From Orbilia blumenaviensis (Eukaryota; Ascomycota; Orbiliomycetes; Orbiliales; Orbiliaceae), in assembly GCA_036872755.1 (NCBI GenBank), contig JAVHNS010000006.1, positions 2,046,001 through 2,110,000 of the forward strand: DNA of 64,000 nucleotides, written 5' to 3'. The translations under genes were made by a program, and so were the position numbers. Of the stretch, positions 46,474 through 58,449 are shown one piece after another. The number at the start of each line of letters is the position of its first letter. The first letter of the stretch is position 1. The notes beneath the pieces were generated by a model, which saw only the letters and a list, made by a program, of their open reading frames with translations, did not search any database and was not told the DNA's origin.

Positions 46474-47981
46474 ATGCCTTCATCTTCACCAAGTCGTCTA
46501 TCTGAATTGTACCAATGGAGTTCACGAAGCGACAGAGGCAGCATGCCCGGTTCCTCACACGATGGAGGCTCCCAACCCATCCCAATGAGTAGACCTCCCA
46601 TGTCCCTACGGAAGCTATCGTTAAGATCCGTTCATGGAACCATCTATGAAACCACTCCACCCGCCTCTCCATCCTCATTCAACTCCGCTTCTGCGGGCGC
46701 GGGATCCACTACATCTTCAGATGTCGAATGGAGAGCGAAGCGTATGAACGGCAGCGTCAATTCCGCATTTTCCAGTGTCAACGACAGTGTGGATAGCTTA
46801 CGAACTACCGTGCGCTTCTCACAGGACTGTCGACTTAGCCTTATCCACATCCCACGCGAGTTGTATCCGCATTTCTTGCAACCGATCTTAAAGCTTGTCC
46901 TGCCGCTTCAGGATTCCAGAAAAGACGAAAATGGACAGCTTCCGACCGTCGACGAGGAGGATAGATATTATTCGATGACAGAGAGTGGATATCAGCCGAG
47001 TAACGGAAGTACAGATGTCGGACAAGTATTCGTCAATGTTTCGATAACACCGGTCGAGTGTTCTGTCGTGTGTGCCCACGACACCGCCCAGGAACTATTT
47101 AAGCCCCTGCTGGATGCCCTGGAACCAGAACGCAGGGAAACCGTTGTGATATCCGAGGATGACTATGTGGTCATCCAAGTTGACGGCGAAGGATTCGATG
47201 CCGGCCAAAGAGTTCTCGAATTGACTAACCCGTTGGCGATGGCTGGAGTGTAAGTTTTGGCGATTCAACATGCCGGTCTCTATACGGCTACTAATTTCTA
47301 TATAGGTCAATCTTCTTTATCACGACATATTTTTCAGATTATATCCTTGTCCCGGCCCGTAATCGTTCTAACGTAACAAAAGCCCTCCAACGACGAGGGT
47401 TTGCATTTGAAAAGCATGTCGACGCTTATGTCACTCACCATCGTGCTCCCAGTGAATCCCAACCACCCACGCCTCCACCAACAATAACCATCCCTGAACT
47501 TCAGGAACGCACGTTCAACTCACTCAAACAGCACAACATATGCCCTCAAGTCAGCCGAAACTCTGAGCTTCTGCTCTGCGCAGGTCGCCGAAGCACCAGT
47601 CTAACACCTGACGAAACGATGCACTTAGGACTCGTGCAATGTCTTATCAGCAAACCCGACTTCTTATCCGTGACTCTCACAGACACGGAACCACCATCCT
47701 TTCTTCTAGAAAGACATATGCTCCGACTTTTCGGTCCTGAGGATACTTTATTGGGAAACAAACACGAAATTCTCATCCCAATCACCCTAGACCTTCGAGA
47801 CTTACCAGTTGAATCGACTGGTATCGTGTGTGGAATCGCAGGTAGACTATGTGGAGAAACTAGAGGCTTCTTGGAACGATCCGATCCAGTTGAAATGTCC
47901 TACCTCAGTACCGCCCGAGCTGGCACTGTCATGGTGACCGAGGATAATATTGAGAGGGCGATGTCAGCCCTTCAATTCTAA
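46474..47981 (+). CDS. CASTOR-like ACT-domain protein (putative amino-acid sensor)
   Basis: Two exons, 46474-47249 and 47306-47981, 483 residues, with a 56-base intron (GTAAGT). The N-terminal 110 residues are Ser/Pro-rich and disordered. Tandem ACT-type modules follow: LSLIHIPRELYPHFLQPILK; VFVNVSITPVECSVVCAHDT; VVISEDDYVVIQVDGEGFD; and, across the intron, VSIFFITTYFSDYILVPARN. The last two match the layout of animal CASTOR proteins, where a TETPEDYTLMVDEEGF-like segment precedes a STYQTDFILV-like strand. The second half (about 320-483) has a further ACT-like repeat with LGLVQCLISKPDFLSVTLTD and ends DNIERAMSALQF. In animals CASTOR1 binds arginine and relieves inhibition of GATOR2/TORC1. Whether the fungal protein binds arginine is not known. 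Confidence 0.85.
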
Positions 47982-48885
47982 ACCACCGACCAATGCGAGC
48001 CGCACCCGATCTATCGCCACCCTTTTCTCTTCCTATTTCTTTCTTATGTTTTTTCCTTCAGCGTTTTCGAGGGTAATGTACATCATAGCATAAAAGTAGC
48101 GTTTTCTATTTACACCTTTGCTAATGTCTATTTCCTTCTCAATGACACAAAAACATGTTCCCTTTCTATTTCAATTACATTGCAAAAAACTCATTGGCAT
48201 TTTTTTTATTTCATTGTCTACAAAAACCACATACAGCATCATCCCTACCATGGACCCAAAAAAAGGATCATCGAAATCATGCTCAACTCTGGCGTTCATC
48301 TTTTTTTACTCACTATTCTTTTTCTTTTTTTTTTCTTTTTGTTTTCTGCTCTCATAAAATATTCCACTGCTCATGTCATCCTCATTGTCAGGGTTTTTTC
48401 TCTCGAATGTATATGCATAGGTCAGAGGCCTCAAGCTCGAGGATCCGAACCCCGAGTGGATCATTAGGCGTCAACTTTCTGGGGAGGAGGACTTTGTCTG
48501 TATATACTTATACTCCGATAACAATTGCATCCTGATACCCCAAGCATACTCTAAGTCCTTTACCAATAAAAATACGTAAAATAATAGTAATCTTAAACCT
48601 GTTAAATATCTGAACAGTCCAGCTAAAACCGATAGACCGGGCGTCTGTTTTATAAGCCCAGACTTAGATTCGAGCCAACGCTTTGTGGCGCCAAGCTCTA
48701 TCGCGCGTCCCCCGCCACAATAACCAAATGTGGCACACCCAGCTCTCCCAAAAGGACAAGTCGACAAGCTCACGATAAACCAACTCGCTCGTAGTATATC
48801 CCCCATCTCGACCCGAGGGCGTCAACAAAAATCCACCACTCCCCAAACCCGCCCCCCAAAATACCCTTCACAAAACCCCGCCAAA
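47982..48885. other. Intergenic region, ACT-gene 3' flank and SPC3 promoter
   Basis: T-rich runs (48299-48350) probably mark the 3' flank of the ACT-domain gene. I considered the GGATCCGAACCCCGAG stretch near 48441 as a minus-strand tRNA T-arm, but no cloverleaf could be built. No gene was seen. Confidence 0.5.
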
Positions 48886-49711
48886 ATGCATAGCTCGTAA
48901 GCCCATATCCTGTCGATTCAATCCTAGTGTCCAATTTGCTCACTAACAACTATTTGCAAACAAAAACAGTCTCGTCCGCCTCCAGCAGGTCTTCGGCTTC
49001 CTTACCACCGTCAGCTTCGCGCTGGCGGCCCTAATCGCGCTGACGTCGTATATGTACCCCATGAGCCCGACAGCGTCGATACGGGTTAACGATGTTGCTG
49101 TGTACGTCATCCAATCGATCTCTGTTTCCCAGAAACTGCAGAATACACCGAAACTAACAAGCGGACTCTTATAATAGTGTCAAACGACGTTCCGGTGGAT
49201 ACTACTCGACAAGACAGAACGAGTATGCGAATATAAAATTCGATTTGGACGCTGGTATGCTTCTACTCTACTTTTCGCGATTGGTATAAATTCATGGAGG
49301 AAACGACTAAAAGAAATGAACTATAGACTTCGAATCCCTCTACAACTGGAACACAAAACAAATCTTCGTCTGGATCTCTGCAACATACGGCGGTGACAGA
49401 TTCGTAAGCCCACCCCATATCCCCCATCACACAAATTCAATGCCTAATAAGAATTATAGCCGGCAAACGAAGCCGTTATCTGGGACAAAATCATCCCCGC
49501 TGCCGCTCCCTCGAAAAAACTGACCCTAAAAAACATCAAAGCCAAATACAACATCCACGATATCACTGGTGAATATGCGCATAGGAATGCTACATTGAAG
49601 CTTTCTTGGAACGTACAGCCTCATGTCGGTATCTTAATGTGGGGTGGTGTGGGAGAGAGCCTAACCAAGAGCTTCACTTTCCCAAGTGAGAAGGCTCGGA
49701 ATGCCGTATAA
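48886..49711 (+). CDS. SPC3: Signal peptidase complex subunit 3 (SPC22/23)
   Basis: Five exons: 48886-48896, 48970-49101, 49178-49254, 49327-49403 and 49460-49711, 182 residues. The first exon has only 11 bases. One N-terminal membrane anchor (about 11-33: VFGFLTTVSFALAALIALTS) is followed by a lumenal domain with the family motifs MSPTASIRVNDVAVVKRRSG, ANIKFDLDADFESLYNWNTK, FVWISATYGG, AVIWDKII, the YNIHDITGEYAHRNATLKLS block (with a potential glycosylation site NAT) and VQPHVGILMWG. Role: essential non-catalytic subunit of the ER signal peptidase that removes signal peptides from secretory proteins. Confidence 0.95.
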
Positions 49712-50413
49712 AATATAAGCTAACATATGGTAATTGCTCTATTAATAATATTCTGCAAAATATTTGGTTGTAAGAAGCGAAAAGTTAGTGCTATGGTTCG
49801 TAAAAGAAATTTATAGTTATAATACAACCGCCATCAGCATTCATTCATTGCACTTTGGGAGACTACGGCTAATTTCAAAACTGCAAGGTATCGGCTATTT
49901 TGGGGCACCAGGTATAAACCTAGAAGCTACGGAGTATAAAGTTCTTTTATATAACCGTAGAGTAGTACACAACCCTCCAACCCACTGCCCGCATCTAAAA
50001 ACACGCTTGGGATTCAAGACTTCTTTTACAAATATTGGAGTCTTGCCTGTGCGCGTTATAATACATGATATCGAGGCTTTATAAGGGAAAAAGAAATTTA
50101 GAAAAGTCGGCAGCATCTATGCAAACGTTTCTTTCAGATATTTAGCCCAGATATAAACATCAACCTGGTGTAAGGCCTAGGACCCATCTAAACGAACGCC
50201 TGTGCCATGTCATAATCAATGCAAGGGATATCACGCCAGGATTCACGCATAGCTGATTCAGCCCCTTCAGTGATAAAATGGCAGGTGTCGCCGTAGAGAT
50301 CAAGATAAAACAAAAAGATACAGCATTGTAGTTAAGAAAAACAGCAAAACCTTAAACAAAAAAAACAAAAAAGCATACACGCGAATTAAGAGCGTTTCAT
50401 AAATATTGCTCTC
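49712..50413. other. Convergent 3' region between SPC3 and XRN1
   Basis: AT-rich sequence with A-runs (50334-50370), probably the polyadenylation region of the minus-strand XRN1 transcript. No gene was seen; the ORF at 49764-50084 has no recognisable domain. Confidence 0.5.
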
Positions 50414-50830
50414 TTAATGATATTGGCGACGCCTGAGATACTGTTGCCCATTGGCTTGGGAGTTAACCAGAGCGCTGGCATTAGCGGGATTATAGGCGAC
50501 CTGCGGGGTCAGGGGGTGAGCGACTTGCGGGGCTTGAGCTCTATAAAGATGACCTGGGCGGGGGTTATGCTGGCGATGGTTTTGTTGACGGTGATTTTGT
50601 GTATGATTTTGCTGTTGATGATATGGTGCACGATTTTGTTGTTGATAAGTATTTGCGCGCGGGTTGTGAGGCTGGTGATTGCCAGAAAAAGTCGTGGTAT
50701 AAGTAAATGGTGGGTGAAAATTTCTGTTACGGGAAAGCTGTTGGCCGGTAGCGTGTGGGGCGATAGCCTGTGAGACGTTGTTATGTAGGTCAACTGGCTG
50801 CGCCTGCATGGCCATTTTCTGCTGCCAGGT
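50414..50830 (-). other. In-frame open extension after the XRN1 stop codon
   Basis: Immediately after the XRN1 TAG (50833-50831), the same reading frame stays open for 139 codons, to a stop ending at 50414. The encoded sequence is Gln/Asn/His/Pro-rich with Arg (YHQQQNHTQNHRQQNHRQHN, RPGHLYRAQAPQVAHPLTPQ). This resembles the low-complexity, Arg-rich tail that precedes the stop. I found no phase-0 donor with a good sequence that would splice out the TAG. It could be a former C-terminus cut by a nonsense change, a readthrough extension, or a base-call error. Confidence 0.5.
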
Positions 50831-53800
50831 CTACTGCTCAGCAACTGGCTGTGCTGGTGCTGCCCTACCTCTGCCGCCACGTCCGCGCCCGCGTCCTCGA
50901 TTATTATTGAGACTCGCCGGGGGTGGAACAGCATGGTGTCCTTGAGGGGGCTGCTGTTGTTGTTGGCGGGGTGGCTGGTGTCCTAGCCCGTTGTGTGGCC
51001 GCCGTTGAAGAATGACTGGCTGTCCGTTCTGGAAACCACCCCTATTGAAAGTTTGAGGTTGGGTAGGTGGCCCACCACCATTTGGCTGATGAACAGCGTT
51101 TTCACGGGTCTGGTTTCCTCGCCCACGGTTATTATGGTTTCCACGTGGGCCTGGCCCATGTGGGACATTGTTTTGACGCCCCCCATTACCATTTCCACGG
51201 CCAAGAGCACGGCTGAAGGATCCCCTCAAGGGAGGAGGGGTAGCTGCAGGGACAAATTGAACTCCATTGACGGCCTGAGGAGCCCCATTTGGTGTAGCCG
51301 CTTGAGCACTGGCTTTCGATATCGCGACAACCTGACGGTGTGTCAGATTTAAAACTGATGAATACGGGACTGTCATTCCGCGGAATGGGCTACACCGGTC
51401 TCCCAGTGTGCTTCCACTCATAAAAGAAACGTCAAAGACGACATCTAGTAGTGTGGTTCTTGCGGTTTTCGTAATCCCGACAACAGTTCCTTTGGTAGCG
51501 ATTGGTACCTTCCCTGAGTCCTGGACATAAACGATACGGTCTCCAAGGTGGAATCTTTGGTTATGAAGACGGTGCTCTGCATCTGATGGCTTTAGAAGTG
51601 CTCTCCTAGGAACACTACGGATCGGCTTAGCATCTTGAGTGCCACCGAGCTGTTCGACGTGCTTGTCGGCTTCGCTTTCAATTATTCTGCAAGACTCAGC
51701 GTCTAACTGCTCTGCCTCTAGAGGCACCTTCTCAAAGCTCTTAGCTTCAATTTCCTTCAACCACGTCTGTATCTCTTTGATCTTCGTTTTAGCAACATTC
51801 GCTGGGTAAAAATCTTCCGCTGAATAGTTATCGGCAGTAGGTCGACGCTCAATCCCGCGGAAAAAGTCTGGAAATTTGTTCCTGTACGCTTGTATGAGTT
51901 CAACTGCCTTTTGACTGAACTCCCATCCCGAGCCCGTCTTTCGAGAGTACCCAAGAACTTTCATCTTTTTCGCTTCGAACTTGAGGTTCAATCCAAGGTT
52001 CTGACGGGTATCATCCACTTGGACTTGAAAACTGGAAGTAATCTTGCTCAGAACAAGGTTGGTGAGCCCCAGGGTTCTAGCTACAGTGTAAGATGGCGTG
52101 TATTGCAGAACTTGATCTATAAGGTATGAAACACGCGTTCCAAAATCTGGCTCTTTGCCCTTCTAGAGAGATTATTAGTAACTACACCAGCACTATGGGG
52201 GAAGTTGTCAGGCTTACAAATATAGAGATCCATATGTCAGCTTTGTCCTCACGGTGGCCAGTAACTTCGAGGGGACGACCATAATTATAATCGCCCAAGA
52301 AGAAACACCGCGACCCTATAGGAAATTCTGTTGCAATATCGACAGCCGCCCTTTCAATGAATCTCTCATCCTCGGAGACCATCCCCGAATCCACAGCTGT
52401 TTGAAATGCATATTCGGTGTCTTGCCCGGCGATGTTTTCAAACTCTTTAACCATCGCTCCTTCGTCGGTTCGGCGGAGTCCTTTCAGGTGATTGACCTGA
52501 AGTAAAACGTCAACGGTGCCTATAATCATACCCATCCGCTTGCTGTACGTATTCTCGATACGATCAGCTCGAGTCCGCCACATATCTCGTTCCTTGTCAG
52601 AGTGCGAAATCTTTTGAACATGACCCTGCGCGTCAAGCGTATAGACAAAAAGTTCATCTGATACGCCAGTAACCTGAGCCTCGCCTAAGAATGGGTAGCC
52701 AACGTGGACTCGCTGGTTGATTTTGGTTTGTGCGATCGCTTCAACCGTACTAGGTTTTTCTGGATGAACAAGAGAGACGACCATGCTTTCGTTCTTGCTG
52801 TCCTGCTGGAACACATTCACACTATGATGGAGCAATTGCCCCGTATGATCCAAGGACTTTAGACTGGGAAATCCAGCCAAAGCATTGCGTCCAATCCTAA
52901 CACCGTCGCACAAGCCTTGAATTAAGTTCAACCCTCCATCAAGAGTTGGTAGCTCAAACTCGTTCATGATACAATGACAATGGTTTATGTCAGGAAAGAC
53001 GCCCTGCATAGACGAGGGGTAAACAGTTTCGATCGATTCCGAATATGTGAATTTGAGTGTGATACCAAAGTCGTTTCTGCGAATCTCGTCAGCTGTCAAC
53101 AGGTGTTCCCTTGTCCTCATTGCGGCGAGTAGACGATCTTCTTGAATGAATGGGATCTTCACAACGGCTTCCCAGTCTTGCTTCTTTCCGTTCATATCCA
53201 GCTCGAAATCGCGTGGATAGAAGTCGAGAATTGGGGAGTCCGGACTTGTCATAAGTATCTACACTATTGTCAGTTTTCAGGCCGTAGTAACGACTTGGGT
53301 CGCTGTTTCCTTACGTGATATGGCTCAGGGACAATCTTCTTGCTTCGGTCTGGAAGCACACCCATGAGCTGCTCAAACGGACGGAAAGGCGAACCCAGGC
53401 GGAAGTTCAAGTTCGCACGTAAACCTTTCTTGACATCTATCCTGACGATTAGGGCGGCGCAGAAGTAAACGGCAGTTTAAGGGGACGTACCGGAAATTTT
53501 TGGTGCATAGTGGTAGCGGAAGAACCAACCCCATGAGGCGACACCACGATAATAGTAAAATAGGACCCATTGGATACCTTCAATGTAGTTTTCGGTCAGA
53601 CCCCTGATCTGTTCCTCATCATCCAAACTGAATCCGAACTTTGTCTATAGCATTTTATTAGTCAAGCACATTAGTTGCGGGGCAATTAATCAACATACCT
53701 TATAGTATGTGTCTCTCCATCCTTTGAATTTATCTTGATAGAGACGTTCCATCTCCGCCTTAGCCTCATCAGCACTGATATCAACGATGCTCGCTTTTTC

Positions 53801-55309
53801 AAAAGCCCTGAAGACACGCTGCAGAGCAGCGTCGCCTTCTTCATCCTCAAATTCCCCGTCGCTTTCGAGGGAGGGATAGAATGACAAGCGCGGAAACTTG
53901 TCAGAACCGTCCTCATTGGGGACAATCACGAATTGTAATCGAAGACTCTGGGCAAGACCCTCCACGAATTTCTTCTGAGAGGCGGTAAGTCCCCTGAGCT
54001 CCAATTGGGTTTGGCTTTCCTCGTTCTTTCGATCCTCAATGAATTGTCGGACGCGTTGATATAGTTGCTTTTCGATAGTGGTCATGACCACCTTTCCGTG
54101 CTTCTTCGGCTTCGATGCTGCCTCCAGTTCTTTCATTTGCTTCCCTCGGAGCCAACCAGCGTCGGCTGTTTCCATCTCAAAAATTTTGTATTCATGCTCT
54201 TCCATCTCGTCAAGAACCAAGCCCAGCGATTCAAGGTTGACCTGGCCATGGTCATTGATGTACCCCTTAGCCTTGGTTAAGACCTTCTTGTATATTTTAA
54301 ACATGAGTGATAGGGCTCCTTCGTTAATATGGAGCCCAGGTAGATGGGGTAAAAAGTCGTTCCCCACAAAGAAAGCAAGCAAAACAAAGTCGTCAAGAAT
54401 GCGCTCGAAGTCGTAAGGGAATGTTAAAATCCCCGGCTGTTTCAGTTCCTGGAACTCCAATTCTAGGTATTCGCGCACAATACTAAGGTGCATCAAGTAG
54501 AAATTTTGGTGCTCCAGTTCCTTTGACTTCTTTTGATTGTTGCGACCAAAAGTGACCTCCTCTCGGAGAAGACAAAAATGAGGGTCGTGGCTGAGCAGAC
54601 CGAGCATGATAAGGTCTGCGTCCAGACCGTAAAGGCAATGCCTGAGATTGGGGTCATACCCGGGCTGAGCTTTCGCCAGCCGGATGTACTCCATGATCTT
54701 GTGTTCGCCTTCGCCGGGAACCTCGTGGCCCGAAAGAATGATATCAACTCCCTGCCAGTCCACGTCCTCAGACACCTTCTTATTCACAAAATATTTCAGT
54801 TGATTAGACAACCTCGCCATAAAAGGCGTTCCTGGCGTAATGCAATTGCTGTCAAAAGGATCTTCTTTGGGCATTTCCACACCCTCTTTAATCGCCTTTT
54901 GATAGGCTCTCTCGTTATCCAAGGCAGTCCTGAATCTACGAGCTCTCTGCTGGTTCATCTTGGCACGAGGAGCGACACCGTCGATGGCCATGAAGAACAG
55001 TTTCTTCGGTTTTATCTTGCCGAACAGATGTTCTATGTAATTAAAGATTGCAATGAACATTTTCTCTTCAGTCATTCGGAATGTTGGACTATCCGAGTCC
55101 TTGTGTGTGCAGTTATGGATGATCCCGTTCATGTCGAGATATAGGGCGTCGAATTCCGGTATTCGGTTTTCGGCGATAAGTTGTGAGATAGCAGGATACC
55201 TGGAAAGCTCGAAGCGTTAGTAGGAAGCTCTGGGACACGTGGAAGAGAGCAGCAGCTGAACTGGGACCTACCTTTCGGACATCCATCGGAAGAACTTTGG
55301 GACACCCAT
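50831..55309 (-). CDS. XRN1: 5'-3' exoribonuclease 1 (XRN1/KEM1)
   Basis: Six exons on the minus strand: 55309-55272, 55199-53699, 53644-53491, 53436-53315, 53258-52218 and 52162-50831, 1395 residues, a normal length for XRN1. The start MGVPKFFRWMSERYPAISQL is diagnostic. All metal-binding acidic residues known from yeast Xrn1 fall at matching positions: D35 (LYLDMNG), D86 (MAIDGVAPRAKMNQQRARR), E176 and E178 (PGEGEHKIMEYIR), D206 and D208 (GLDADLIMLGL). The second conserved region includes HLPGLHINEGALSLMFKIYK, LTENYIEGIQWVLFYYYRGV and WFFRYHYAPKISD. The PAZ/KOW/SH3-like domains follow; ADIWISIFKGKEPDFG is rebuilt across intron 5. The tail is Arg/Gly/Pro/Gln-rich. Role: degrades decapped mRNA in the cytoplasm and P-bodies. 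See the open extension after its stop. Confidence 0.96.
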
Positions 55310-56113
55310 GGTGGTGATTGATTACGATGATAATGAAGTCGTTGAAATCCGACTATGAAGTGTCCCGGAGGGGGTTAGGAGTGTGAACAGAGACTATCTT
55401 CGGAAGTTTGCAGCAATGGGGTCAGCCGACAGTCCAGAGCGAACACCTTTGCTGTTTGAAGGAGCACCTAAGCAGTTCGAAGCAGAGTCGAGCAGCAAGG
55501 ATGTTGATGAAGCAGTTTGGGGGATCATACCTGTGTGAGAAGGGAAGTACTGAAGTAGTTATCGCGAAAGTTGACAAGTGAAGGAAGAGGAAGGAGGAGG
55601 AGAGGAAAGGGAAGAGAGATGGGACAGGGTTGGTGATTCGAGAAGGTTGCTTAAGATAGCAGCGAGGACTGATTCATACCTGTTCCCGCAGGGTGGTTGT
55701 TCGGGCCTGGCCACTTAGTGTGCCCGGTCTTTAAAAATGTTTGCCCCGCTATCTTGGCACCATGTGTTACCAAGCCTCATCAATGTGTTGTGCTACACTA
55801 GCCCTAATAGGAACACAACGCAGTTTGGTTTTGTCAAACTAGCCTAAATTGGCCTTCCAACACACGCTTTCCTTGCCGAGCCTCTGTCCCCTTGAGCCCT
55901 GTGCTGCCCCGTGCTGTGCGACCTCTCTGCGCGCCTTTTCAACCATGAACGCGTGCTTCGCTTCAAACCTGTCGCTCTTCCCATACACCCTCTAGGTCAT
56001 CGACCAAAGCACCTCAGACACTGTCGCAAAGCCTTTTGCAGCTCCGAAAGCAACCCTACTCCCGACCACTTACATTACTATCTTATACATATCCTCCATT
56101 AGAGTTCCTCAAG
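55310..56113. other. Divergent promoter region, XRN1 and HAT2
   Basis: This 800-base segment separates two divergent starts. The XRN1 side (55550-55630) is purine-rich on plus, hence a pyrimidine-rich leader for XRN1. A 6-bp inverted repeat (AGTTTG/CAAACT) lies at 55822-55840. The ORF at 55911-56102 (+) has no domain. Confidence 0.5.
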
Positions 56114-57792
56114 ATGCCTCGTTCTGAAGATGAAGATCTTATGGATGATGATGAAAGTTAGTTGTTTCCGTACCTAAAACAGCATCTACGCTCAATTACT
56201 AACGGCATCTACAGTTGAAGTTGAACCAGCCAGCGCAGAGGAACAGATTGTCACGGAGAAGCTGATCAATGAAGGTACATTATCATCAATTCCACCGTCA
56301 TCGCTATCATTAGCCTTGGCTGCCATGACCTCTTCCCTTTCATCGAATTCAGTGTTGCTAGCGTGGGATAGTTGAGGCTAACTTTTTTGATGCAAAATCC
56401 CAGAGTACAAAACATGGAAGAAGAACGCCCCCTTCCTTTACGATATCATTATGAGGTATGCTAAGTATCCATTGATTGACCACTTGATCGAATAATCTAA
56501 CAGAGATCATATAGCACGGCCCTCGAGTGGCCTACCCTCACTACGCAATGGTTCCCTGACAAGCAAGAGTATGTTCATAGCATACATCCTCTTTATATAA
56601 CTCGCATATCCTGATATATACCTTCGTCTAGGCATGATGGAAAGAACTATTGCACGCACAGGCTGCTGATTGGCACACATACTTCTGGCGAACGGTCTAA
56701 TTTCCTGCAGATCGCCGATGTTCAGCTCCCGAAACCGATGGGTGACATCGATCCCAAGGATTACGATGAAGCCAGAGAGGAAATCGGAGGTTATACCGGC
56801 AGTGATGAAGCTAGATTTGCCATCAAGCAGCGAATTTACCACGAAGGCGAGGTCAACAAGGCCCGATATATGCCCCAAAAGCCCGATGTCATTGCCACTA
56901 TGTCCGTTTCAGGCAATGTTTACGTCTTTGACAGGACGAAGCATGAACTTGAAAGTACCAAATTTAAACCACAGATACAACTTCAAGGCCACGAAAAGGA
57001 AGGATATGGTCTTGATTGGAGTCCGAAAATCGAAGGACACCTACTCACTGGTTCTGAGGACACCACCATTTGTCAGTGGGATATCACATCCTACAGCCGC
57101 GGCAATACCACGATCCGACCAACCAGAACTTATACGCTCCATCAATCCATCGTGAATGATGTCCGCTGGCATCCAATCCATTCGTCTCTTTTCGGCTCTG
57201 TATCCGACGACCGCACTTTGAAGGTCACCGACACTCGTACTGGTACTGCAGGTTACAGCGTTGTCGCGCACACAGACGCCGTCAACAGTCTTGCATTCCA
57301 CCCAAAGAGCCAGTACATCATCGCCACCGGTTCTGCCGACAAGTCGGTCGCTCTTTGGGACTTGCGCAACTTCAAGCATCAACTCCACTCCCTCGATGGC
57401 CATCAGGGCGATGTCTTAAACTTGCAATGGCACCCACAGGAGGACCCAATCCTAGCCAGTAGCAGTACTGATCGCAGAATAATTTTCTGGGATATTACTA
57501 AAATTGGAGAAGAACAGACACCAGAGGACCAGGAAGACGGGCCACCCGAATTGTAAGTCAAACACTCAGGATTGCCTAATAACCACTCAATCATATGCTA
57601 ATATTTCACTACTAAACTAGGTTATTCATGCACGGAGGCCACACCAACCGTGTCTCAGACTTCGCCTGGAACCCTCATGACCCATGGGTCATGGCTTCCG
57701 CTGCCGAAGACAATCTTCTTCAGATCTGGCGCGTCGCCGGTGCCATCGTCGGAAAAGATGACGAAGAAATACCCGACGAAGAACTGCAGTAA
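56114..57792 (+). CDS. HAT2: Histone-binding WD40 protein HAT2 (RBBP4/MSI1 family)
   Basis: Six exons: 56114-56156, 56215-56274, 56404-56455, 56515-56568, 56632-57552 and 57621-57792, 433 residues. The N-terminal helix that binds histone H4 is present (EEYKTWKKNAPFLYDIIM), followed by STALEWPTLTTQWFPDK and the seven-bladed WD40 propeller. Blades include ARYMPQKPDVIATMSVSG, LQGHEKEGYGLDWSP, VNDVRWHPIHSSLFGSVSDD, VNSLAFHPKSQYIIATGSAD, GDVLNLQWHPQEDPILASSS and VSDFAWNPHDPWVMASAAED with LLQIWRVA. The acidic EEIPDEELQ end is also typical. Role: escorts histones H3/H4; with Hat1 forms the type B acetyltransferase for new H4. Family members also serve CAF-1 and Rpd3-type deacetylase complexes, so the assignment to HAT2 rather than another MSI1-like paralogue rests on overall similarity. 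Confidence 0.93.
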
Positions 57793-58449
57793 AGGTCAAA
57801 ACGATTTTTCTGCAGCAAAAATGTTTTGATAAATGTTTTGATAAACACCATATATGCTTAGGATTATGAATGGAGAAGCGGAACTTCGAGAGGATGACCC
57901 TGTATTACTAGCCTTCTTTTTTTTATTATTCTCTTTATAGGAGAGGCTGACGGCGTTGGTTTCGATTCTTCCCTATTACAGCCCTGCCTCATCGCTCTCG
58001 AATATACTAGGTGACTAATTACACTTAAGTTCCGTTGAAAAATGGTAGACGGACGTCGTTCTATGAGGTCATTTTGCTTCAGAAAAGAGTCCTTCGTCTG
58101 TAACCACAGCCCGCCGAAGCCAGGGAAGCAATTAGCAGAATTTTTTCGGGACCCTAGAATGTCATTCTATTTTAAAGTACTGGGTATGCCCGATATGCTC
58201 TCTACCCCCCATGTATGCAAAGCACTAAAGAAACCCGTATGTTGTTCTCGAAAACCTCCGGCTACTGCTTAAAGCCCCTTAGCCTAGTTCTTTTAGGTTA
58301 CCTGTATCCAAAAATGATAAAAATGACGGATCCCTATTCATCCCATGTTGATGCCGAGAACCACCTATGCTGCAAACTGACCCAGAACGATACAAAAAAC
58401 ATCCACTTTCTAATAAAAAAAGAATAATAAAAAACAGACTAATATAGTT
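57793..58449. other. Convergent 3' region between HAT2 and SHP1
   Basis: Contains T-rich and A-rich ends of the two convergent transcripts. A 76-codon ATG-initiated ORF at 58042-58272 (+) shows no recognisable domain and is not called. Confidence 0.5.

Noticed and set aside
48421..48475. Possible tRNA B-box/T-arm on minus (GGGGTTCGGATCCTCG)
   Set aside because: No matching acceptor, D-arm or anticodon arm could be built at the right distance.
58042..58272. 76-codon ATG ORF between HAT2 and SHP1
   Set aside because: No domain, lies in a convergent 3' region, and composition does not resemble the neighbouring genes.
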